A DNA stretch of 34,551 bases from Candidatus Nanopelagicales bacterium (lineage in GTDB: Bacteria; Actinomycetota; Actinomycetes; S36-B12; CAIYMF01): contig JADGOZ010000097.1 in NCBI GenBank assembly GCA_017882705.1, positions 1 to 34,551 of the forward strand. The letters run 5' to 3'. Within the stretch, counting starts at the first letter, position 1. Each line of letters opens with the position of its first letter. The position numbers and the translations under genes are program-made. Below are positions 29,754 to 34,551 of the stretch, piece after piece. Under the pieces are notes generated by a model. That model was not told where the DNA came from. It ran no database searches and saw only the letters and a program-made list of their open reading frames with translations.

Positions 29754-29796
29754 GGCAACGCCTCCCAGCGGTCGATCCAGAGTGAGACGCGACGGG

Positions 29797-29823
29797 CTTG
29801 ATCGCCCCTAAGGGACGATCAAG
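29797..29823 (+). terminator. Photolyase gene terminator hairpin
   Basis: CTTGATCG (29797-29804) pairs with CGATCAAG (29816-29823), and CCC/GGG inside extends the stem. No T-run follows, although a short CTTTCCTTC tract lies downstream. The arm sequence GATCAAGGGC also occurs at 28289-28298 in the region upstream of the photolyase. Confidence 0.65.
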
Positions 29824-29983
29824 GGCACTTTCCTTCACCGAGGCGTCCAGAAGTCGTGATCTTGGTCTGGAGGCGGCCGCGATCACGCGAGGTGGTGCGT
29901 CCGTCCGAGCGGTCGCTTGTGCCACCATGACGGACAGCACGGCGCCAGGAGTACGACGGCGCCAGGAAGCAGGGAACGCCGAG

Positions 29984-30835
29984 ATGGGGCAGCAGTCCGA
30001 CGCACGGGCGTCGGTGACGTGCGCCGTCGTCGCCCAGAAGGGCGGCGTCGGCAAGACCACGACGCTGCTCGGGATCGCCGGCGCGGCGTGGGAGCGCGGC
30101 CTCAAGGTCCTCGTCGTCGACCTCGACCCGCAGGCCAACGCGACCGCGGCGCTCGACCCCGCGAGCATCCACTACACGACCAACGACGTCCTCGCCGACG
30201 CCAGGCCCGGCATCGCGGCCGACGCGATCGTCGCGAGCGGGTGGGGCCTGGGCGTCGAGCTGGTGCCCTCCGAGCGAGCGCTCGAGCACCGCGCCGTCCC
30301 CGAGGGCCGTGACTCCACGCTGCGGCTGCGCATCGCGCTCGAGGGCGTCGTCGACCAGTACGACCTGGTGCTCGTCGACTGCCCGCCGAGCCTGGGCGAG
30401 CTGACCCGCAACGCCCTCGCGGCCGTGCGCCTCGCCCTCGTCGTCACCGAGCCGTCCTTCTTCGCGCTCCCCGGCGCGGCGGCCGCGCTCGAGGCGATCG
30501 AGGTCGTGCGCGGGTCCAACAACCTCGTGCTGCGCGCGGCCGGCGTGGTCGTCAACCGCTCGCGGCCGAAGACCACCGAGCACGCGTTCCGGCTCACCGA
30601 GCTGCAGGCGGCCTACCCGGGGCTGGTCCTGCCCTTCACGATCCCCGAGCGCACCGCGGTGCAGCAGGCCCAAGGGGCGTGCGTCCCGGTGCAGGCGTGG
30701 CACTCCGCCGGTGCTGCCGACGCGGCCGACGTCTACGACGTGCTGCTCGACGTCATCCTCGCCCGTGGGGCGGAGACGGTGGCCGATCTCGGCCTCTCGT
30801 CGACGACCACCTTCTCCACCGGAACGGACACCTGA
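29984..30835 (+). CDS. Orphan ParA-like ATPase
   Basis: This is a 283-residue ParA/MinD-family ATPase with the deviant Walker A KGGVGKTT (residues 19-26), the switch I/A-prime region VVDLDPQANATAALD and Walker B VLVDCPPSLGELTRNAL. Such ATPases form patterns on nucleoid DNA to position chromosomes, plasmids or protein cargo. ATG 29984 has AGGGAA about 12 bases before it; ATG 29927 would add 19 residues. It is far from the usual parAB/gid context. The next gene starts within its stop codon (TGATG), so the pair is coupled; that partner is not ParB but a small basic protein with a ribbon-helix-helix-like end. Confidence 0.88.
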   Translation: MGQQSDARASVTCAVVAQKGGVGKTTTLLGIAGAAWERGLKVLVVDLDPQANATAALDPASIHYTTNDVLADARPGIAADAIVASGWGLGVELVPSERALEHRAVPEGRDSTLRLRIALEGVVDQYDLVLVDCPPSLGELTRNALAAVRLALVVTEPSFFALPGAAAALEAIEVVRGSNNLVLRAAGVVVNRSRPKTTEHAFRLTELQAAYPGLVLPFTIPERTAVQQAQGACVPVQAWHSAGAADAADVYDVLLDVILARGAETVADLGLSSTTTFSTGTDT

Positions 30836-31416
30836 TGACGAACCCCACTCCCCGACCGGCACTGCGCAAGGCCGCCGACGCCGGGATCCATCCTGCGGCA
30901 CCGCGACCCGCGCGGTCCCCGCGCGCCCGGACCGTCGCGCCCGCCGCGATCCCGGAGCCGACCGCCACCCCGGAGTCCGAGTCCGTCACGGTCGAGCCGG
31001 CCGCCGCGGCGCCCGCGCCGCTCACGCCGCCGAAGAAGCGCCAGGTCGACGCGGCCAAGCCCGTTCGCGCGACGAAGCGCAAGTTCTCCGGATCGACGAG
31101 CGACCACCTGCGCGTGCCCGAGGTCCCCGAGGTCACGTCGTCGCAGCGCAGCGCGCTCGACCATCTCTTCGAGAACGACGCCGACACGGCCAAGCCCACG
31201 GCGAAGGGCAAGGGTGCGAAGGCCGACGCCCCGAAGGCCAAGGCGCCCAAGGCGCCCAAGCCCGTCGACCTCATGGGCGGCAAGCTCGTCGACCTCGAGG
31301 CGAGGGTCCCGAAGACGATGCGCAAGGCCGCCCGCGACGAGGCGAAGAAGCGCGGCCTCGACGTCGACACCGTCGTGACCGACCTGCTGTTCGCCTGGCT
31401 CGTCGGACGGGACTGA
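30835..31416 (+). CDS. ParA partner with disordered Lys/Pro/Ala region and RHH-like C-terminus
   Basis: This is a 193-residue, strongly basic protein. Residues 1 to about 150 are low-complexity, rich in Pro, Ala, Thr and Lys, with KKRQVDAAKPVRATKRKFSG and a KAKAPKAPKP stretch. Residues about 153-190 (KLVDLEARVPKTMRKAARDE, then KKRGLDVDTVVTDLLFAWL) fit one strand and two helices of a ribbon-helix-helix domain. The ATG overlaps the ParA stop by one base (TGATG). RHH proteins are the DNA-binding partners of type Ib partition systems, and disordered partners load ParA-type cargo-positioning systems. Which applies here is unknown. Confidence 0.75.
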   Translation: MTNPTPRPALRKAADAGIHPAAPRPARSPRARTVAPAAIPEPTATPESESVTVEPAAAAPAPLTPPKKRQVDAAKPVRATKRKFSGSTSDHLRVPEVPEVTSSQRSALDHLFENDADTAKPTAKGKGAKADAPKAKAPKAPKPVDLMGGKLVDLEARVPKTMRKAARDEAKKRGLDVDTVVTDLLFAWLVGRD

Positions 31417-31440
31417 CCGGACGCTCCCCGCCGCGCTGGC

Positions 31441-32220
31441 TCAGTGCGGCGTCGTCGGAGCTCCGCTACGCCGCTTCCGCACGAGGATCACCACGGCGAC
31501 CACCATCAACGCGAGCCCGGCGGCCGACCCGGCCCGGACGATCGCATCGATCACGACCACGTGCATGTCCGGTCCGCCGTCCGCGGTGAGGGCCGGGATC
31601 GCACCCGTGACCGCGCCGAGGACGGTCGCGACCGCCACGATCGCCAGCGCGACCAGCGCGGAGGCGGGCACGTGCTTGTCGACGGGTGCGTGCGGCGTCG
31701 AGCGCCACCACCGCACGCACCAGACCAGCAGGACGACCGCGCCGATGACGCCGCTGGCGTACTGCGCCCAGAGGTAGCCGGGCAGTGCGCCGTGCTGCTC
31801 GCCGAGCCACGGCACGTGCCGTGCACCCCAGCGACCCTCGTGCGTGAAGGAGTCCCACAGCACGTGGGTCAGGGCGCCGACGGCGCACGCGACCGCGACG
31901 AGGAGCACGAGCCGCAGCGAGGAGACCCGGCGCCGCAGCCCGGGTGCGGCATCGGCCGGGAGCCGTCGGCGCAGCGACTGCGGTGCGACCGCGACGCCGG
32001 CCGGAGCGAGCAGGGCGTGCCACACGGCGTAGACCACGAGCGAGAGCAGGACGTCGGCGGTCACGACGCCGACCAGGGAGTGCGTGAACGTCGCGTCGAA
32101 CGGGCTCGGTGCGAAGTAGGGGATGTCCGGCGACATGCTGCCGATCACCAGGGCCGACGGCGCGAGGCCGAGACCGAGGAGCGGCAGCACGGCGGCTGGA
32201 TGGCTCCCCGTGAACGGCAC
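31441..32220 (-). CDS. DUF4184 family membrane protein
   Basis: This is a 259-residue polytopic membrane protein. The N-terminus VPFTGSHPAAVLPLLGLGLAP followed by GSMSPDIPYF and later ALTHVLWDSFTHEGRWG is the DUF4184 pattern; the conserved His and Asp residues resemble metal-dependent membrane hydrolases. About six transmembrane segments follow, and the C-terminus is basic (LVRKRRSG). TACGAT (minus strand, 32232-32227) ends 6 nt before the GTG start, so the mRNA is probably leaderless. It is convergent with the ParA operon after 24 bases. Function unknown. Confidence 0.82.
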   Translation of the reverse strand: MPFTGSHPAAVLPLLGLGLAPSALVIGSMSPDIPYFAPSPFDATFTHSLVGVVTADVLLSLVVYAVWHALLAPAGVAVAPQSLRRRLPADAAPGLRRRVSSLRLVLLVAVACAVGALTHVLWDSFTHEGRWGARHVPWLGEQHGALPGYLWAQYASGVIGAVVLLVWCVRWWRSTPHAPVDKHVPASALVALAIVAVATVLGAVTGAIPALTADGGPDMHVVVIDAIVRAGSAAGLALMVVAVVILVRKRRSGAPTTPH

Positions 32221-32276
32221 CCGCCCATCGTAGGAAGCGATCCCGCACGACGTGCGGTCGTGGCGACCGGGACGGG

Positions 32277-33527
32277 CTAGGGGACGGGGTGGCGACCGTC
32301 GTATCTCAGGAACGCGGGCATCGCGGCGATGAGCACGCCGGTGACGGCGATGCAGGCGATGCCGCCGGACACGACCGAGAACGTCTCGCCGAACAGCGCC
32401 GCGACCGTGCCGGACTCGACGTCGCCGAGGCGTGGCCCGCCAGCGACGACGACGGTGAAGATGCCCTGCAGCCGGCCGCGGAACTCGTCCGGTGTCGCGG
32501 CCTGCAGGATCGTCGAGCGGAAGACGGCGCTGACGTTGTCGGCCGCGCCCGCGACCGCCAGGAAGAGGCACGCGAGCGGCAGCCAGCTCACGAGGCCGAA
32601 CACGGCGATCGACAGGCCCCACGCGAACACCGACAGCACCACGGCGAGGCCCTGCCGTCGCACCTGGCCGAGAGGGCCGGAGAACACGCCGCTCACCGCG
32701 GCACCGATCGCGGGCGCGGCCGAGAGCAGGCCGACCGCCGTGGCCGCCATCCGCGGGTCGTTCGGGTACATCGCCGCCGCGATGGCCGGGAAGAGCGCGC
32801 GCGGCATGCCGAAGACCATCGCGGCGATGTCGACGTAGAACGACATCTGGAGGTTCTTCTTGTGCTTGAGGAACGTGATGCCGTCGCGCACCGCGGCCCA
32901 GCCGGCCTTCGTCGGCGACTCACCCTCGGGCTTGATCGGCCGGAGACGCCACATGGCGTAGACGACGGAGGTGAAGGCCACGAAGTCCACGGCGTACGCC
33001 GCGGAGAACCCGCCGGTCACAGCGATGACCACGCCGCCGAGCAGCGGGCCCAGCGTGAAGCCGATGCTCCACGCGAGCATCCCGAGCGCGTTCGCCGCGG
33101 GGAGCAGCTGGAGGGACACCAGTCGCGGGATGATCGACTGGCGGGCCGGGTTGCCGACCGCGAAGAACGCCGACTGCACGGCGACGACGGCGTAGAGCAG
33201 CACGACGCTGCTGAGCCCGGCGACGGCCTGCGCGAACAGCACGGCCGAGCAGGACATGAGCCCGACGGCCGTGATCAGGCCGAGGAGCCGTCGGTCGTGG
33301 ACGTCGGAGAGCATCCCGCCGTAGAGGCCGAAGCCGATGAGCGGGATCAGCTGGAAGAGACCGACCATCCCGACGGCGAACGACGAGTGCGTGATCGAGT
33401 AGACCTGGATGCCGACCGCGACGGCCGTCATCTGCTGACCGACGTTGCTGATCGACAACGCCGACCAGATCCGGCGGTAGTCCGCAGACACCCGCAACGG
33501 GGTCAGGTCTGCGAAGAGGCGAGCCAC
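32277..33527 (-). CDS. MFS transporter, EntS/exporter-like
   Basis: This is a 416-residue major facilitator with about 12 hydrophobic segments. The loop 2-3 motif is GMLSDVHDRRLLG (G-x-x-x-D-x-x-x-R-R), and GMLAWSIGFTLGPLLGG is the exporter-type segment; the layout matches the EntS/MefA-like (DHA3) drug or siderophore exporters. GTG 33527 (VARLFADLTPLRVSADYRRIW) is the first start that gives the usual N-terminus. A TAGGCT hexamer lies 8 nt upstream. The gap to the upstream PdxH gene is 23 bases on the same strand, so it may share that transcript. Substrate unknown. Confidence 0.88.
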   Translation of the reverse strand: MARLFADLTPLRVSADYRRIWSALSISNVGQQMTAVAVGIQVYSITHSSFAVGMVGLFQLIPLIGFGLYGGMLSDVHDRRLLGLITAVGLMSCSAVLFAQAVAGLSSVVLLYAVVAVQSAFFAVGNPARQSIIPRLVSLQLLPAANALGMLAWSIGFTLGPLLGGVVIAVTGGFSAAYAVDFVAFTSVVYAMWRLRPIKPEGESPTKAGWAAVRDGITFLKHKKNLQMSFYVDIAAMVFGMPRALFPAIAAAMYPNDPRMAATAVGLLSAAPAIGAAVSGVFSGPLGQVRRQGLAVVLSVFAWGLSIAVFGLVSWLPLACLFLAVAGAADNVSAVFRSTILQAATPDEFRGRLQGIFTVVVAGGPRLGDVESGTVAALFGETFSVVSGGIACIAVTGVLIAAMPAFLRYDGRHPVP

Positions 33528-33550
33528 GGTCCGCGAGCCTACGTCGCGGC

Positions 33551-34249
33551 CTACGGCGAGAGGCGTTCGACCGTCCAGGCCGACTCGTCGTCGAGCCGTG
33601 CTGGCTCGTCGCCGACCCGCACGAAGCGCAGCCGGTCGTGCAGGCGCGACGGGCGCCCCTGCCAGAACTCGACAGTCCGCGGGCGTACGACGTAGCCCGC
33701 CCAGCTCTCGGGCACCGGGACGTCGTCGTCGCGGCCCGTGTCGGGGAAGGCCGCCGCCAGCTCGGCGTAGCGCGCCTTCAGCACGTCGCGCGAGGCGATG
33801 ACGGTCGACTGCGCACTGGCCCAGTGCCCGAGCCGGGAGCCGTACGGACGCGAGACGAAGTAGGCGTCGGCCTCGCGCGCGTCGATCCGCTCGACGTCGC
33901 CGACCACCACGACCTGGCGCAGCATCGGGTGCCAGGGGAACACGAGGGAGGCGCGCGGGTTCGCCGCGAGGTCGCGGCCCTTGCGCGACTGGAGGTTGCA
34001 GTAGAACGCGAAGCCTCGGGCGTCGACCGCCTTGAGAAGCACCGTGCGCGCCGACGGGTCGCCGTCGGCGTCGGCCGTCGCGAGCACCATCGCGCTCGGC
34101 TCGGCGAGGCCGCCGAAGTCGGCAGCCACCGCCTCGTCGAACCACGCGGCGAACTGGCCGAGGGGGGTCGCGGCGAGGTCGGCCTCCAGCAGGCGACCCT
34201 GGTCATAGGTCCGACGTACTCCGGCGAGGTCGTGCGGCTGGTCGGTCAC
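33551..34249 (-). CDS. pdxH: Pyridoxamine 5-prime-phosphate oxidase
   Basis: This is a 232-residue FMN enzyme that oxidises PNP or PMP to pyridoxal phosphate, in vitamin B6 synthesis and salvage. Family marks are ARTVLLKAVDARGFAFYCNLQSRKG, LVFPWHPMLRQVVV, SRPYGSRLGHWAS and the C-terminal signature VEFWQGRPSRLHDR. GTG 34249 is selected by protein alignment length and a GGGAG about 9 bases upstream. It is divergent from citrate synthase, a common arrangement in actinobacteria. The MFS gene follows 23 bases downstream. Confidence 0.94.
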   Translation of the reverse strand: MTDQPHDLAGVRRTYDQGRLLEADLAATPLGQFAAWFDEAVAADFGGLAEPSAMVLATADADGDPSARTVLLKAVDARGFAFYCNLQSRKGRDLAANPRASLVFPWHPMLRQVVVVGDVERIDAREADAYFVSRPYGSRLGHWASAQSTVIASRDVLKARYAELAAAFPDTGRDDDVPVPESWAGYVVRPRTVEFWQGRPSRLHDRLRFVRVGDEPARLDDESAWTVERLSP

Positions 34250-34500
34250 ACGGCCAGTCTCCCAGCAGGCCGGCACCGACGGCCTGCTGGAACGCCCGGA
34301 GGGCCCGCTGGTGAACATCCGGTCCCGGGTGAGCGCCCGGAGGCGGCCTTTGCCAGGATGTACCGGTCGCCGAGTGCGCCCCACCGGGCGCGGCCGACGA
34401 CGGCGGGAGTCCGCGTGCCCGCCGACCGGGACGGCGTCCACCGACGCCACCCGCAGACCCGACCGGCGCGCCAGGCGTGCCACGAGCAGGGAGCACCGCA
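34250..34500. other. Divergent pdxH / citrate synthase intergenic region
   Basis: This 251-base region should carry both promoters. No frame has convincing coding bias. AGGGAG at 34489-34494 is the ribosome site for the plus-strand gene. I could not identify reliable -35/-10 pairs. Confidence 0.4.
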
Positions 34501-34551
34501 TGTCGGACTTCGTACCCGGCCTCGAGGGCGTCATCGCCTTCGAGACCGAGA
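34501..34551 (+). CDS. Citrate synthase, first 17 codons
   Basis: The last 51 bases encode MSDFVPGLEGVIAFETE, which matches the N-terminus of actinobacterial citrate synthases (MxDFVPGLEGVxAFETEIAEP). The gene runs off the window. The ribosome site AGGGAG sits 6 bases before the ATG, and the divergent pdxH neighbour supports the call. Confidence 0.85.

Overview
The window is one continuous stretch of very GC-rich chromosome, with strong G/C bias at third codon positions, many GTG starts and short gaps. A WhiB protein, an IdeR whose metal ligands match the mycobacterial numbering, a wax ester synthase/DGAT, the 10-methyl fatty acid pair, a fused isobutyryl-CoA mutase and the divergent pdxH/citrate synthase order all point to an actinobacterium, most likely Nocardioidaceae or a close relative (inference; no 16S present). 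I see no insertion sequence, prophage, CRISPR array or plasmid gene.

Layout. 1-2.2 kb: phosphate transporter (Pit) with its DUF47 partner and a helical basic small protein, all on minus. 2.6 kb: tRNA-Arg(CCT). 2.7-6.1 kb: a minus-strand operon (TetR, HMG-CoA lyase, uridine-kinase-like protein) divergent from an acyl-CoA dehydrogenase, with a perfect 14-bp palindrome between them. 6.2-8 kb: WhiB, a second TetR and a GAP-family membrane protein. 8.2-8.7 kb: a cyclic-di-GMP-I riboswitch candidate ahead of a solitary type IV pilin. 8.8-11.1 kb: a secreted class-C-type serine hydrolase, a frameshifted conserved gene and a Ser-triplet-repeat small protein. 11.2-15.7 kb: FadH/OYE oxidoreductase, SRPBCC protein, WS/DGAT, MarR. 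15.7-19 kb: IcmF. 19.1-20.4 kb: a damaged PAS/GAF sensor gene and a shortened small gene meeting at what looks like a deletion scar. 20.7-24.5 kb: secreted sortase-like protein, small membrane protein and the BfaA/BfaB pair. 24.5-28.1 kb: SDR, a protein with two RNase III domains, an NlpC/P60 hydrolase behind a cyclic-di-AMP riboswitch, and IdeR. 28.4-34.5 kb: photolyase, an orphan ParA with a ribbon-helix-helix-like partner, a DUF4184 membrane protein, an MFS exporter, PdxH and the first codons of citrate synthase.

Themes. Lipid and acyl-CoA metabolism dominates (HMG-CoA lyase, acyl-CoA dehydrogenase, FadH/OYE, IcmF, WS/DGAT, BfaA/B), much of it with its own TetR or MarR regulator and palindromic operators. 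Two nucleotide second messengers appear to act on cell-surface genes: c-di-GMP on the pilin and c-di-AMP on the cell-wall hydrolase. Ten genes carry a TAnnnT hexamer ending 6 or 7 nt before the start codon, so much of the window is probably transcribed as leaderless mRNA.

Most interesting items: the protein with one intact and one degenerate RNase III domain beside a 22-bp perfect hairpin; the c-di-GMP riboswitch/pilin unit; the c-di-AMP riboswitch; the Ser-triplet-repeat protein coupled to a frameshifted gene; the gene-fusion scar near 20195; and the orphan ParA/RHH pair.
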